Assembly (NCBI GenBank): GCA_965223725.1
Contig: CBDCXE010000003.1
Coordinates: 248,001 to 312,000, forward strand
Source of the DNA: CBDCXE01 sp965223725 [NCBI: Nitrospinota bacterium]
GTDB taxonomy: Bacteria > Nitrospinota_A > UBA7883
DNA length: 64,000 bases
Direction: 5' to 3'
Part shown: positions 45,040 to 55,240 of the stretch, piece by piece
How positions within the stretch are numbered: position 1 is the stretch's first letter
Layout: each line of letters opens with the position of its first letter
Notes under the pieces: model-generated
Told to the model about the DNA's origin: nothing
The model's input: only the letters and a program-made list of their open reading frames with translations
Database searches by the model: none
Position numbers and translations under genes: made by a program

Positions 45040-46374
45040 ATGGCCACAGAAGGCATCGGCGGAATCTTTAAAATTCCGGAGCTGAAAAACCGGATACTTT
45101 TTACTTTGGGTATGCTGGCGGTTTTCCGTGTCGGCTCCCATATCCCGGTTGCTGGTGTCGACACTGATGTGCTGGGGGATTTTTTTCGTAACATGGCGGG
45201 AACCATGTTTCAGATGTTCGACATGTTCACCGGCTCCAACTTTTCCCAGGCGACGATATTCGCGCTGGGCATCATGCCTTATATAAGCGCGTCGATTATT
45301 CTACAGCTGCTTACGGTCGTCGTGCCGCACCTGGAGAAGCTGAAAAAAGAGGGCGAGCAGGGGCAAAAGAAAATAACCCAGTACACCCGCTATGGCACCG
45401 TCGTCCTCGCCAGCATCCAGGGCCTGGGCATCAGTTTCTGGCTGGAGTCGCTCCAGTCACCCGGCGGACAGCTGGCGGTCTCCTCCCCGGGTTGGGGCTT
45501 CCGGTTGATGACCGTGATAACGCTGGCCGCTGGCACAGCGTTTCTGATGTGGCTGGGCGAGCAGATCACAGAACGTGGCGTGGGCAACGGCATATCGTTG
45601 ATTATCTTCGCCGGCATCGTGGCCGATATGCCGACGGCTATCTTGCAGACGTTGCAGCTTATCAGCATCGGCCAGCTGAACGCTGTGCTGATGGTGGGCC
45701 TTTTGATATTAATGCTGGTGGTTATCGCCGCCATTGTGTTTATGGAGTCGAGCCAGCGGCGGTTGACGATAAACTATGCCAAGCGGCAGGTCGGCCGACG
45801 GCAGTTCGGGGGGACATCGTCCCATCTGCCGCTCAAGGTAAATACATCGGGCGTTATCCCGCCCATATTCGCGTCATCGATTATCATGTTTCCCGCTACA
45901 TTGGCCAACTTTGTGGATCAGGAAACTTTTCCATGGATATCGTATGTTACGGACGCATTGCGGCCAGGCAACATGTCGTATGAGCTGATCTATGTGGCGG
46001 CCATTTTCTTCTTTTGTTTTTTCTACACGGCGATTATATTCAATCCGTCCGATGTGGCGGAGAACCTGAAAAAGGGCGGCGGCTATATCCCGGGCATCCG
46101 GCCGGGCCGACCCACGGCGGAGTATATCGACAAAGTGCTATCACGGCTTACATTCACCGGCGCTTGCTACCTGGCGATTGTTTGTATCATCCCGGACTTT
46201 CTGATAGCCAAGCTGGCTGTCCCATTTTATTTTGGCGGAACCGGTTTGCTGATCGTTGTCGGTGTGGGGATGGACACCATGTCCCAGATAGAGTCGCACC
46301 TGATAATGAGACATTATGACGGTTTTGGCGGCGGAAAAGGAGGAAAGGGAGCTCTGCGCGGCCGCCGCCGATAG
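45040..46374 (+). CDS. secY: Protein translocase subunit SecY
   Basis: Central channel of the Sec translocon in the inner membrane; 444 residues with ten membrane segments. Visible motifs: FRVGSHIPVAGVD in the plug region, GIMPYISASIILQLL, the QYTRYGTVVLA segment and GERGVGNGISLIIFAGI-like stretch, and HLPLKVNTSGVIPPIFASSI. C-terminal tail is short and basic. Located at its usual position after rplO. Confidence 0.98.
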   Translation: MATEGIGGIFKIPELKNRILFTLGMLAVFRVGSHIPVAGVDTDVLGDFFRNMAGTMFQMFDMFTGSNFSQATIFALGIMPYISASIILQLLTVVVPHLEKLKKEGEQGQKKITQYTRYGTVVLASIQGLGISFWLESLQSPGGQLAVSSPGWGFRLMTVITLAAGTAFLMWLGEQITERGVGNGISLIIFAGIVADMPTAILQTLQLISIGQLNAVLMVGLLILMLVVIAAIVFMESSQRRLTINYAKRQVGRRQFGGTSSHLPLKVNTSGVIPPIFASSIIMFPATLANFVDQETFPWISYVTDALRPGNMSYELIYVAAIFFFCFFYTAIIFNPSDVAENLKKGGGYIPGIRPGRPTAEYIDKVLSRLTFTGACYLAIVCIIPDFLIAKLAVPFYFGGTGLLIVVGVGMDTMSQIESHLIMRHYDGFGGGKGGKGALRGRRR

Positions 46375-46408
46375 ATTCACAATTTCGAAATAAAAAGGGG
46401 GATACGAT

Positions 46409-47053
46409 ATGAAAATAATTTTGCTAGGCGCGCCAGGGGCCGGGAAAGGCACCCAGGCGAAAAAAATAACCGATACCAGGAAGATTCCGCAGATCTCCAC
46501 CGGCGACATTTTAAGGCAAGCGGTGAAAGACCAGACAGAGATGGGCACATTGGCCGAACAGTATATGACATCGGGTCAGCTGGTCCCGGATGAGGTGGTC
46601 ATCGGTATCATACTCGACCGTATCAAAGATGAGGATTGCGCCAACGGTTATATTCTGGACGGGTTCCCCAGGACACTGGCACAGGCAGAAGCCCTCGATG
46701 AAGCGCTGGACGCTTCCGGCTCCAGCATCGATCATGTGATCAATATAAATGTCGATCCTGGCAAGCTGGTGGCCCGGTTGACCGGGCGGCGGGTCTGCGC
46801 CGAATGCGGCCAAATGTACCACATAGAATATAACCCGCCGGCAAAAGAGAACGTTTGCGACAACTGTGGCGGCAAGCTGTACCAGAGGGATGATGATCAG
46901 GAGAGCACCATATTAAAGCGTCTGGATGTTTTCAACAGTCAGGCGGAGTTTATGGAAGCGCACTATTCAAAATCTGGCAAGTACCAGGTTGTTAATGGTG
47001 ACGCGGCGCCTGATGAGGTGAGCAAAGAACTGTTCGCCATACTGGAAAAGTAA
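46409..47053 (+). CDS. adk: Adenylate kinase (zinc-lid type)
   Basis: Interconverts ATP + AMP and 2 ADP. 214 residues: P-loop GAPGAGKGTQA (7-17), DGFPRTLAQAEALD near 85, and a lid with four cysteines (CAEC and CDNC, near 130-153) that bind structural zinc. The long-lid form. Stop and map start overlap (TAATGG). GGGG ribosome site. Confidence 0.98.
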   Translation: MKIILLGAPGAGKGTQAKKITDTRKIPQISTGDILRQAVKDQTEMGTLAEQYMTSGQLVPDEVVIGIILDRIKDEDCANGYILDGFPRTLAQAEALDEALDASGSSIDHVININVDPGKLVARLTGRRVCAECGQMYHIEYNPPAKENVCDNCGGKLYQRDDDQESTILKRLDVFNSQAEFMEAHYSKSGKYQVVNGDAAPDEVSKELFAILEK

Positions 47054-47802
47054 TGGCCATTAACTATCGATCCGCTGATGAGATCGATAAGTTGCGCAAA
47101 GCGAACCAGATCGTGGTCGCCGCCCATAAACGGTTAGAAGAAATATTACAGCCAGGAATCAGTTCGCTGGAGTTGGACCGGGAGGCGGAGCAAGTGATCC
47201 GTGATCTTGGCGGCAAGCCATCGTTCAAAGGTTATCGCGGGTTTCCTAATACATTGTGCGTTGCGCTGAACGATCAGGTAGTGCATGGTATACCAAACAA
47301 GGTGAAGCTGAAGGAGGGCGATATTATCGGCCTCGACCTTGGCGCGGAGTATGAAGGCTATTTCGGTGACGCGGCCAGGACAATGCCGATCGGCGAAATA
47401 AGCGCTGCAGCGGCCGACCTGCTGGAGACGACAGAGAGCGCCTTGATGAAAGGGATCGAGCAGATCAGGCCCGGTGGCAGACTGTCCGATATATCCCACG
47501 CTATACAGAGCTATGCGGAATCGAAGGGTTATTCTGTGGTCACCGCATTTGTGGGGCACGGGATAGGGACGCAACCGCATGAAGAGCCGCAGGTGCCGAA
47601 TTTTGGTCCGCCGGGCCGGGGGCCGGTATTGCGCGAAGGGATGGTGCTGGCTATCGAGCCGATGGTAAACATAGGGTCGCCCAAGGTGGAAGTGTTGGAC
47701 GATAAATGGACCGTCAGGACCATAGATGGAGAGCTTTCCGCCCATTTTGAGCACTCTGTTGCGGTGTTAAAAGATGGATATTCGATATTAAGTGAATTTT
47801 AA
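47053..47802 (+). CDS. map: Methionine aminopeptidase, type I
   Basis: Removes initiator Met from nascent proteins. 249 residues. Metal ligands in GLDLGAEYEGYFGDAART (Asp residues near 95 and 106), HGIGTQPHEEPQ (His near 170) and EGMVLAIEPM (Glu near 203), plus the final EHSVAV (Glu). No zinc-finger extension. Overlaps adk by one base. infA, which often follows, is not seen here. Confidence 0.97.
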   Translation: MAINYRSADEIDKLRKANQIVVAAHKRLEEILQPGISSLELDREAEQVIRDLGGKPSFKGYRGFPNTLCVALNDQVVHGIPNKVKLKEGDIIGLDLGAEYEGYFGDAARTMPIGEISAAAADLLETTESALMKGIEQIRPGGRLSDISHAIQSYAESKGYSVVTAFVGHGIGTQPHEEPQVPNFGPPGRGPVLREGMVLAIEPMVNIGSPKVEVLDDKWTVRTIDGELSAHFEHSVAVLKDGYSILSEF

Positions 47803-47813
47803 TTAATTTTTCC

Positions 47814-47841
47814 TTGGTATTTATAGAAATTCTGGTATAGT
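47814..47841 (+). promoter_or_regulatory. Weak internal promoter candidate before rpmJ
   Basis: TTGGTA (47814-47819), 16-base spacer, TATAGT (47836-47841), in the 97-base gap between map and rpmJ. It may drive the rpmJ-rpsM-rpsK-rpsD-rpoA-rplQ half separately. Confidence 0.4.
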
Positions 47842-47899
47842 TAAAGGCTTTACAGTGTGCAGGTCATCCTGTTGTATTAATAGAGTAGAATAAATAATA

Positions 47900-48013
47900 A
47901 TGAAAGTTCGAGCTTCCGTCAAACCGATTTGCCCTAAGTGCAAAGTGATTAAACGCAAAGGCGTAATCCGTGTGATTTGCGACAATCCAAAGCATAAACA
48001 GAAGCAAGGATAA
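47900..48013 (+). CDS. rpmJ: 50S ribosomal protein L36 (zinc-binding)
   Basis: 37-residue protein, [15 protein letters not shown] at the start and [14 protein letters not shown] at the end. Zinc ligands Cys11, Cys14, Cys27 and His32 are all present, so it is the zinc form. Typical location before rpsM. Too short to be picked up by most gene finders. Confidence 0.97.
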   Translation: MKVRASVKPICPKCKVIKRKGVIRVICDNPKHKQKQG

Positions 48014-48030
48014 AAGAGTAAAGAGATAGA

Positions 48031-48414
48031 ATGGCGCGTATTGCAGGTGTTGATATCCCGAGAGGGAAACGAATCGAAGTAGCCCTTACATATATTTTCG
48101 GAATTGGTCCACACACATCAAAAAAAATCCTGGCCGCGTCCGGGGTCGGCCCGGATGTTCGGGTTAAAGACTTGACCGATTCCGATGTCGCCCAGTTGCG
48201 CGGCATTATAGAAAAAGAATATCAAGTAGAAGGCGACCTTCGTCGTGAGATCCAGTTCAACGTGAAGAGGCTGATGGATATCGGCTGTTATCGTGGTCTG
48301 AGGCACCGCCGTGGTTTGCCGGCCAGGGGCCAGCGGACCAGGACCAACGCCCGGAGCCGCAAAGGGCCGAAACGCACAGCCGGGTCGGGCCGCCGTAAAG
48401 AGCTGAAAAAGTAA
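48031..48414 (+). CDS. rpsM: 30S ribosomal protein S13
   Basis: 127 residues. [33 protein letters not shown] (helix-hairpin-helix), [17 protein letters not shown], and the basic tail [17 protein letters not shown] are all standard. Contacts the P-site tRNA and the 50S head bridge. Follows rpmJ by 17 bases. Confidence 0.98.
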   Translation: MARIAGVDIPRGKRIEVALTYIFGIGPHTSKKILAASGVGPDVRVKDLTDSDVAQLRGIIEKEYQVEGDLRREIQFNVKRLMDIGCYRGLRHRRGLPARGQRTRTNARSRKGPKRTAGSGRRKELKK

Positions 48415-48472
48415 ACAGTCCGGTTCGCAAAGTTTAAATACATACAATATATTATGAAATCAGGGAGCCGTA

Positions 48473-48874
48473 ATGGCCGATAAAAAAAGCGGAAAATCAA
48501 CGTCAGGCAAGAAAAAGACGAAGCAGGTAGGCGCAATAGGCATAGCCCATGTCCGCTCTACTTTCAACAATACGATTATCACCATAACCGACACCTCCGG
48601 CGCTGTTATATCCTGGTCCTCTGCTGGTAATCAGGGGTTTAAAGGATCGCGCAAGAGCACACCCTTCGCCGCGCAGATTGCGGCCGAGGAAGCCGCCAAA
48701 AAGGCGATGGAGATGGGTTTGCAAAGGGTGGATGTGCTGGTAAAAGGGCCTGGGGCAGGGCGTGAGGCCGCGGTCCGGGCGTTGCAATCGGCAGGGTTGG
48801 AGGTGGACATTATCCGTGATGTCACACCCATACCGCACAACGGATGTCGGCCTTCCAAGCGCCGAAGGGTTTGA
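48473..48874 (+). CDS. rpsK: 30S ribosomal protein S11
   Basis: 133 residues. Basic N-terminal leader, then [45 protein letters not shown] and the C-terminal [15 protein letters not shown]. Platform protein near the mRNA exit. 58 bases after rpsM. Confidence 0.98.
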   Translation: MADKKSGKSTSGKKKTKQVGAIGIAHVRSTFNNTIITITDTSGAVISWSSAGNQGFKGSRKSTPFAAQIAAEEAAKKAMEMGLQRVDVLVKGPGAGREAAVRALQSAGLEVDIIRDVTPIPHNGCRPSKRRRV

Positions 48875-48901
48875 TAAATATGATACTGGAGGCAATTACG
48901 G

Positions 48902-49528
48902 TTGGCTAGATATAATGGCCCTGTTTGCAGGTTGTGCAGAAGGGAAGGGGCAAAGCTGTTTTTGAAAGGAGACAGGTGCCTGTCGAAAAAATGCTCGATA
49001 GAAAAAAGAAGTTATCCCCCCGGTATGGCGGGGCAACGCCGTGTCAAAATGAAGGAGTATGGGATACAGCTGAGGGAAAAGCAGAAAGTACGACGTATCT
49101 ATGGTGTGCTGGAGAAGCAGTTCCGCGGATATTTCCATATAGCGGATAACATGAAAGGCGTCACCGGCGAGAATCTGTTGTTCCTTCTGGAATCCCGGCT
49201 CGACAGCGTTATATACAACCTTGGTTTCGCCAAAAGCAGGGCATTGGCCCGGCAGATGATTCGGCACAACCATTTCAGCGTAAATGGACGGAAGGTGAAC
49301 ATTCCTTCCTTTCAGGCCCGCCAGGGCGATGTGGTCGAGATCCGGCCGAAAAGTAAAAAATCGTTGTTCGTAATCGACGCGCTGGAGGCCAAATCCGATG
49401 ACCAGATTCCGGACTGGCTGGAGCTGGATCGTGGCGCCATGCGTGGTACGGTGGCGCAAAGCCCGACCCGGGACGCGGTGACGATGCCGATCCAGGAGCA
49501 GTTGATTGTCGAACTGTACTCTAAATAA
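48902..49528 (+). CDS. rpsD: 30S ribosomal protein S4
   Basis: 16S-binding assembly initiator, 208 residues. Start is TTG ([15 protein letters not shown] follows), with GGAGG about 10 bases upstream. Zinc-type N-terminus with CRLC and a CLSKKC motif. S4 RNA-binding domain near 98-150 ([34 protein letters not shown]). Ends in [11 protein letters not shown]. In E. coli S4 represses this operon. Confidence 0.97.
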   Translation: MARYNGPVCRLCRREGAKLFLKGDRCLSKKCSIEKRSYPPGMAGQRRVKMKEYGIQLREKQKVRRIYGVLEKQFRGYFHIADNMKGVTGENLLFLLESRLDSVIYNLGFAKSRALARQMIRHNHFSVNGRKVNIPSFQARQGDVVEIRPKSKKSLFVIDALEAKSDDQIPDWLELDRGAMRGTVAQSPTRDAVTMPIQEQLIVELYSK

Positions 49529-49554
49529 TAAACGCAATTAGTGGTGGAGGTTTC

Positions 49555-50571
49555 ATGATATCGCCTTGGAAAGGGCTGGCGAAGCCAAAAAAGCTTGAGT
49601 CTGACAACAAAACGATGACCGATAGCTTTGCTGTGTTCACAGCAGAGCCGTTTGAACGTGGTTTTGGCACAACTATTGGCAACTCTCTTAGAAGGCATCT
49701 TCTCTCCTCGATAGCGGGGAGCGCGGTTGTGGCCGTAAAGTTTGAGGGGATACACCACGAATTTTCCACGATGGACGGCGTGGTGGAGGATGTCTCCGAT
49801 ATTATCCTGAACATTAAGCAGTTGATAGTCCGTAAAACTGATAGCGAAGACCGGACAATAATGCTGAAAGCTTCTGGAAAAGGCGACGTCACCGCCGCCG
49901 ATATTGAAGCTCCACCCCAGGTGGAGATACTCAACCCGGAGATACTGATCGCCACCCTGACCGATGATCGGGCGACCCTAAGCGCAGAGATGATAGTCAA
50001 AAGCGGCCGCGGATACAGCCCGGCGGAAAACAACCACGACCCGGACTGGGATGTTTCCATGATCCCTGTGGATGCTGTTTTTTCACCGGTGGTCAAGGTC
50101 TCTTTTCAGGTGGAAAAAACCAGGGTTGAGGAATCGTCCGATTACGACAAGCTGATCCTGGAGGTCACCACCGACGGTTCTGTGCGCCCGGCGGATGCAT
50201 TGGCCCAGGCGGCGAAAAACCTGAAAGACCATCTGCAGCTGTTCATAAGCACAGAAGAGGAAGAAGAACCGCAAACCCAGACAGTGAACGAAGAGAAGCT
50301 GAAAGTGGCCATGAACCTGAGCAAAAGCGTTGATGAGCTGGAGCTTTCGGTGCGTTCATACAACTGCCTCAAAAATGCGGAGATTAAAACCATCCATGAG
50401 CTGGTCAGCAAGTCTGATAACGAAATGCTGAAAACCCGCAACTTTGGCCGTAAATCTCTCAACGAGATTAAGGAAATTCTGGAAGAGATGGGTTTGAGCC
50501 TCGGCATGAATGTGGAAAATTATAAAGAAGAGCTTGATATGATCGATCAAGGTCTGGCAGGCAAGATCTAG
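49555..50571 (+). CDS. rpoA: DNA-directed RNA polymerase subunit alpha
   Basis: 338 residues. N-terminal assembly domain: [23 protein letters not shown] near 32, then the [14 protein letters not shown] segment. C-terminal domain (about 250-330) has [26 protein letters not shown] and [24 protein letters not shown], for UP-element and activator contact. Normal length. GGAGG before the ATG. Confidence 0.98.
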   Translation: MISPWKGLAKPKKLESDNKTMTDSFAVFTAEPFERGFGTTIGNSLRRHLLSSIAGSAVVAVKFEGIHHEFSTMDGVVEDVSDIILNIKQLIVRKTDSEDRTIMLKASGKGDVTAADIEAPPQVEILNPEILIATLTDDRATLSAEMIVKSGRGYSPAENNHDPDWDVSMIPVDAVFSPVVKVSFQVEKTRVEESSDYDKLILEVTTDGSVRPADALAQAAKNLKDHLQLFISTEEEEEPQTQTVNEEKLKVAMNLSKSVDELELSVRSYNCLKNAEIKTIHELVSKSDNEMLKTRNFGRKSLNEIKEILEEMGLSLGMNVENYKEELDMIDQGLAGKI

Positions 50572-50590
50572 GCAGGGCAGGCTTTTAATT

Positions 50591-50998
50591 ATGCGTCATC
50601 TAAAACAAAAGAAAAATTTCAGCAGGACAGACAGCCACCAGCGGGCCATGTTCCGCAATATGGTCACCTCCCTGTTACAATACGAACGGATCACCACAAC
50701 CCTGCCGAAGGCGAAAGAGCTGCGACGGATCGCCGACCGTATGATCACCCTCGGTAAAAACGGATCGCTTGCCCATCGTAGGCGGGCCATCAGTTATGTT
50801 AAGTCCAAAAATGTGGTTCATAAGCTTTTCGACTCTCTTGCAGACCGGTATAAAGAGCGGTCGGGTGGATACACCAGAATATACAAGCTGGGCGCCCGGG
50901 TCGGCGACAACGCCCCCATGGCCGTGATAGAGCTTGTGGATCGCGACCCTGCCGCCATGCCGAAACGAAGGGTCAAACGGATAGAAAAAGACGACTAG
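50591..50998 (+). CDS. rplQ: 50S ribosomal protein L17
   Basis: 135 residues. [49 protein letters not shown], and [28 protein letters not shown] are typical. Last gene of the superoperon. The 279 bases downstream contain no clear terminator; there is a weak hairpin near 51035-51053 without T-run. Confidence 0.98.
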   Translation: MRHLKQKKNFSRTDSHQRAMFRNMVTSLLQYERITTTLPKAKELRRIADRMITLGKNGSLAHRRRAISYVKSKNVVHKLFDSLADRYKERSGGYTRIYKLGARVGDNAPMAVIELVDRDPAAMPKRRVKRIEKDD

Positions 50999-51277
50999 GC
51001 AGGTTTCAACTACGGTTTCCCACCTTCATTCTGGTTGCTTGACAGGCAGGCAAATTATAGAGTCGTCGACGGGCTGTAAATATTTTATATCAAACGCATT
51101 TTTAATGCCCACCAGACGGCAAAGGCATGCTATCATCCAAAGTTAATCTGGTTTTGGAAATTTATCAAAAACCAAATAACACACATGCTTCCTGATCCGC
51201 AACGCCAAAGTGCGGCGCAAGCCGTGGCGCGCAGGAGACGACGGGGGCAGAGGAACAACTAAACACAGGAGAATTGA
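50999..51277 (+). promoter_or_regulatory. rplQ-rpsB intergenic region and rpsB leader
   Basis: No gene seen. Near the end is a stem CCGCA / TGCGG (51197-51201 with 51211-51215, 9-base loop) about 60 bases before the rpsB ATG, which may belong to an S2 autoregulatory leader. A TTGACA at 51039 has no correctly spaced -10 box. The rpsB ribosome site AGGAG stands before the ATG. Confidence 0.35.
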
Positions 51278-52282
51278 ATGAGTGAGATCACGCTAAAAAG
51301 CATGATGGAAGCCGGGCTCCACTTTGGTCATCAGACAAAGCGGTGGAACCCGAAAATGCAAAAGTATATCTTCAACGCCCGCAACGGCATATACATAATC
51401 AACCTACAGCAAACGATCAAGCTGTTCAAATCCGCGCGCCAGTTCGCACAAAAACTTGCCAGCCAGGGCGGGACAGTGTTGTTTGTCGGCACCAAAACCC
51501 AGGCGAAGGATATCATCGCCAACGAAGCGGTCCGCAGCGGACAACCGTATGTGAATGAAAGATGGCTGGGGGGCATGCTGACCAATTTCGACACGATACG
51601 AAAAAGCGTCGGGCGATTGCGGGAGCTTGGAGAGATGGAAGCGGATGGCTCGCTGAAGGTATTGGCGAAAAAGGAATCTGTCCGGCTGCAAAAAGAGCGG
51701 GCAAAGCTGGAGCGCTACCTGGGCGGCATAGCCGACATGGAGAAGCTGCCAGACGCCGTGTTCATCGTTGACACGAAGAAAGAGCGGATCGCGCTCAATG
51801 AAGTGCGCAAGCTTGGCATACCTGTGATAGCTATCGTTGATACCAACTGCGATCCGGACGGGATCAACTTTGTTATACCAGGCAATGATGACGCTTCCCG
51901 GGCGATTAGCCTGATCACATCGGAGATAGCCAACGCAATCACCGAGGGCGCCCAGGAACTGGAGATGAGAGAAAAAGCGCTCATCGAAGAGAGGCAAAGG
52001 GCCGCCGAACAGAAAAAGAAAGAGGAAGAGGAAGCAGCCAGACAAAAAGCGGAAGCGTTGGCTGCAGCGGAAAAGCTGAAAGCGGAACATGCAGCGGCGG
52101 TTGAGCGCGCGGAGCTGGCTGAACCGGATGGACAGGCGACACAGGAGGAACAGAAAACTGATGAGCCAGAGAATGATACCACATCCGCTCCGGCGATGGA
52201 AACCGTCGAAAGCGCTACAACCGAGGATACGGACACCAGGTCTGGTGATGAAGAGTTAAATGAAGGTGATAAAAAAAAATGA
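51278..52282 (+). CDS. rpsB: 30S ribosomal protein S2 with acidic C-terminal extension
   Basis: 334 residues. The S2 core (1-225) is standard: [63 protein letters not shown]. It is followed by about 105 residues of Glu/Lys/Ala helix and then a Thr/Asp-rich acidic tail, not found in most S2 proteins (about 240). AGGAG before ATG; the stop overlaps the tsf start by four bases. Confidence 0.97.
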   Translation: MSEITLKSMMEAGLHFGHQTKRWNPKMQKYIFNARNGIYIINLQQTIKLFKSARQFAQKLASQGGTVLFVGTKTQAKDIIANEAVRSGQPYVNERWLGGMLTNFDTIRKSVGRLRELGEMEADGSLKVLAKKESVRLQKERAKLERYLGGIADMEKLPDAVFIVDTKKERIALNEVRKLGIPVIAIVDTNCDPDGINFVIPGNDDASRAISLITSEIANAITEGAQELEMREKALIEERQRAAEQKKKEEEEAARQKAEALAAAEKLKAEHAAAVERAELAEPDGQATQEEQKTDEPENDTTSAPAMETVESATTEDTDTRSGDEELNEGDKKK

Positions 52283-53154
52283 CGATTACTGCTGATATGA
52301 TCAAGGACCTGCGTCAACAATCGGGCGCGGGGATAATGGAATGTAAGGAAGCGCTGAAAAACAGTGATGGGGACATCGATGGCGCGCTCGACTTTTTACG
52401 GAAAAAAGGCGCCGGCAAAGCGGCAAAAAAAGCTGACCGAACAACGAAAGAGGGCGCCGTGGGTGGTGTTGTGTCCGGTGCAAAAGCGGCATTGGTGGAG
52501 ATAAAATGCGAGACCGATTTTGTGGCCCGCAACGACAAGTTCCAGGAGCTTTGCAAGCTGGTGGCGGAGCATATCGTCGCTTCAGAGCATTTGGAAGACG
52601 CCACCGCGTTTATGGAGCAGCCGATGTTTAACGACTCATCGAAGGCTGTCAAGGATCTGGTGGCGGAAAACATACATGAACTGGGCGAGAACATTGTGAT
52701 CGAGCGCAGGGTCCAGTATCGACTGGCCAGCTCTGGTGGTTTTGGATTGTATATCCACGGCGTTGGCGGTGTCGGTACGTTGGTGGAAGTCGCCTGCGAC
52801 TCTGACGATGTTGCAAATGATAGCCTGTTTAAAGAGCTATGCCACGACCTGGCCATGCATATCACCGCGTCGCGTCCCGCCTCGGTTGGCGTGGATGATC
52901 TGCCAGCGGATCTGGTGGCCAAAGAGAGGGAGATCTTCGAGGCGCAGGCGAAGGAGTCTGGCAAACCGGATAAAATAATCCCTAAGATTGTGGATGGCAG
53001 AATGAAAAAGTTTTATACCGAAGCCTGCTTGTTGGAACAGCCGTTTGTGAAGGATACAGATATCAACGTCAAACAGTTAGTCGAGGATACTGCTAAAAAG
53101 CTGGGCAGCGGTATCACGGTTAACCGGTTCAGCCGGTTAAACCTGGGCGAGTAA
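52279..53154 (+). CDS. tsf: Elongation factor Ts
   Basis: Nucleotide exchange factor for EF-Tu, 291 residues. N-terminal UBA-like helix ([20 protein letters not shown]), then [13 protein letters not shown], and the C-terminal core [14 protein letters not shown] strand ([17 protein letters not shown]). Normal length and order. Overlaps rpsB by 4 bases. Confidence 0.97.
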   Translation: MTITADMIKDLRQQSGAGIMECKEALKNSDGDIDGALDFLRKKGAGKAAKKADRTTKEGAVGGVVSGAKAALVEIKCETDFVARNDKFQELCKLVAEHIVASEHLEDATAFMEQPMFNDSSKAVKDLVAENIHELGENIVIERRVQYRLASSGGFGLYIHGVGGVGTLVEVACDSDDVANDSLFKELCHDLAMHITASRPASVGVDDLPADLVAKEREIFEAQAKESGKPDKIIPKIVDGRMKKFYTEACLLEQPFVKDTDINVKQLVEDTAKKLGSGITVNRFSRLNLGE

Positions 53155-53166
53155 CCTAAGGATCTC

Positions 53167-53892
53167 ATGAGTAACGAGAATCTGCCTTTCAAACGTGTGC
53201 TGTTAAAGGTTACCGGTGAAGCGTTCTCCGGTGTTGGGCAGCATGGGGTGGATCTTGAAAGTGTAAAGCATCTGGCCCAGGAGGTGAAAGAAGTCGCCGA
53301 TCTGGGTATAGAGATGGCTATAGTCGTCGGCGGCGGCAATATCTTCCGTGGCTCCATCGCCAGCCGTGATGGGATGGAGCGGGTGACCGGCGATAACATG
53401 GGTATGCTGGCCACCATGATCAACGGCCTCGCACTCCAAAACGCGCTGGAAGAAATGGACTGCGATACGCGGATGCTGACCGCCATCGATATCCACCAAC
53501 TGGCGGAGCCATATGTCCGCCGCCGGGCGTTGCGTCATCTGGAGAAGGGCAGGGTGGTGATCCTTGCCGGCGGCACAGGCAACCCGTATTTCACCACCGA
53601 TACCACCGCCTCCCTGCGCGCCATGGAGCTGAGCGTCGATGTGGTGCTGAAAGCCACCAAGGTGGATGGCGTATACGATTCCGACCCGATGGTGGACGAC
53701 AAGGCACGCAAGTTTTCCGAGTTGAAATTCATCGATGTGCTGAAAAACGATTTGAAAGTTATGGACGCCGCGGCGATCTCTTTATGCATGGAAAACAAGG
53801 TCAATATTATAGTATTTAATATGACAGTCCCTGGTAATATCAAAAGAGTGCTCACCGGCGAAAAAATCGGAACAATAGTAACGGGAAATTAG
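53167..53892 (+). CDS. pyrH: Uridylate kinase
   Basis: Phosphorylates UMP, homohexamer of the amino-acid kinase fold. 241 residues: RVLLKVTGEAFSG (usual KLSGEA), VVGGGNIFRG, DNMGMLATMINGLALQ, GTGNPYFTTDT and DGVYDSDP. In the usual rpsB-tsf-pyrH-frr order. Confidence 0.98.
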   Translation: MSNENLPFKRVLLKVTGEAFSGVGQHGVDLESVKHLAQEVKEVADLGIEMAIVVGGGNIFRGSIASRDGMERVTGDNMGMLATMINGLALQNALEEMDCDTRMLTAIDIHQLAEPYVRRRALRHLEKGRVVILAGGTGNPYFTTDTTASLRAMELSVDVVLKATKVDGVYDSDPMVDDKARKFSELKFIDVLKNDLKVMDAAAISLCMENKVNIIVFNMTVPGNIKRVLTGEKIGTIVTGN

Positions 53893-53897
53893 GAACT

Positions 53898-54452
53898 ATG
53901 GAACGGGTATTTACTGATGTAAAACATAAAATGGATGTCACCATCGATCATCTGGTAAGGGAGTTTACCGCTATTCGCACAGGCCGCGCTTCGGTCGGCC
54001 TGCTGGATGGAATAACCGTCGATTATTATGGCGCCCAGACACCGATCAACCAGGTGGCCAACCTGTCACTGCCTGATCCGCTGACCATCGGTATCCAGCC
54101 GTGGGAGTCTAATATGATACCGGTAATAGAGAAGGCGATCCTGACCTCGGATCTTGGTTTGACCCCGATAAACGATGGTAAATCGATCCATATTCCGATA
54201 CCTGCGCTAACTGAAGAGCGACGTAAAGAGCTGAGCAAGGTTGTGCGTAAGGCGGCGGAAGATGCGAAAATCGCCATCCGTAACGTCCGACGCGAAGGGG
54301 TGGAAGGCCTGAAAAAGCTGGAGAAGCAAAAAGAAATATCGGAAGATGAATCGCGGGGTGGTCAAGATAAAGTGCAGAAAATTACAGACGAGCATGTCAC
54401 CAAGGTGGATAAGATAACCGCCGAGAAAGAGAAGGAGATCATGGACCGCTAG
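53898..54452 (+). CDS. frr: Ribosome recycling factor
   Basis: 184 residues of the three-helix plus beta/alpha/beta fold that splits post-termination ribosomes with EF-G. RTGRASVGLLDGITVDYYGAQTPINQVA, IGIQPWE, and RRELSKVVRKAAEDAKIAIRNVRR-like (KELSKVVRKAAEDAKIAIRN) are family marks. Five bases after pyrH. Confidence 0.98.
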   Translation: MERVFTDVKHKMDVTIDHLVREFTAIRTGRASVGLLDGITVDYYGAQTPINQVANLSLPDPLTIGIQPWESNMIPVIEKAILTSDLGLTPINDGKSIHIPIPALTEERRKELSKVVRKAAEDAKIAIRNVRREGVEGLKKLEKQKEISEDESRGGQDKVQKITDEHVTKVDKITAEKEKEIMDR

Positions 54453-54472
54453 GTCTTGATTATACTCCTGCC

Positions 54473-55234
54473 ATGCCGTTAGAGGAGATTATCTCCAGGG
54501 TAGATAAAACGCGGTTACCCCGCCATATTGCGATCATAATGGATGGCAATGGCCGCTGGGCCGAACAGCAGGGCCTCACAAGGGTCGAAGGGCACCGCGC
54601 AGGTGTGAAAGCGGTGGACCGGGTGGTCTCGTTCTGTTGCGAAGCTGGAATACCCGCCCTTACCTTATACTCCTTCAGCTCAGAAAACTGGCGCCGCCCA
54701 GCCGATGAGGTCAAGGCGTTGATGAATATATTGAAAGAATACCTGACCAGTGAGCTGGGCCGCATGACGAAAGAAAATATCCGGTTCAACACCATCGGAG
54801 AGATAGATAATCTTCCCGTATTTGCCAGGACCGCTGTTAACTCGGTGGTAAAAAAGACTAGTAGTAACACTGGTATGACGCTGACCCTTGCCCTTTCATA
54901 CGGTGGCCGTTCCGAACTAACCAGAGCGGCGCGCAAACTGGCCGGGGATGTTAGTAATTCATTGGTTAAGCCAGAAGAGATAGACGAAATGGTTTTTGAA
55001 CAATATCTGGACACAAAAGGTTTGCCAGACCCGGACCTGCTGATCAGGACCAGCGGCGAGCTGCGGATAAGTAATTTCCTGTTGTGGCAGATCGCCTATA
55101 CCGAGCTGTATTTCACTGATAAGCTGTGGCCAGAGATTGCCGCCGGGGATATAGCCGAAGCGATAGTATCGTTCCAGAATCGGGATCGGCGCTATGGGAA
55201 AACAACATCCGACCCGGGCGACAGGAAAGGGTAG
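54473..55234 (+). CDS. uppS: Undecaprenyl diphosphate synthase (cis-prenyltransferase)
   Basis: Makes C55-PP from FPP and IPP for peptidoglycan and polysaccharide carriers. 253 residues. HIAIIMDGNGRWAEQQG near 18 (catalytic Asp), RVEGHRAGVKAV, LYSFSSENWRRP, and LLIRTSGELRISNFLLWQIAYTEL near the end. Supplies the carrier used by the GT39 enzymes and the exopolysaccharide operon. Confidence 0.97.
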   Translation: MPLEEIISRVDKTRLPRHIAIIMDGNGRWAEQQGLTRVEGHRAGVKAVDRVVSFCCEAGIPALTLYSFSSENWRRPADEVKALMNILKEYLTSELGRMTKENIRFNTIGEIDNLPVFARTAVNSVVKKTSSNTGMTLTLALSYGGRSELTRAARKLAGDVSNSLVKPEEIDEMVFEQYLDTKGLPDPDLLIRTSGELRISNFLLWQIAYTELYFTDKLWPEIAAGDIAEAIVSFQNRDRRYGKTTSDPGDRKG

Positions 55235-55240
55235 GCGCAG

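Noticed and set aside
51039-51060. TTGACA followed by TTATAG as rpsB promoter
   Set aside because: The spacing is only about 10-11 bases, too short for sigma-70.
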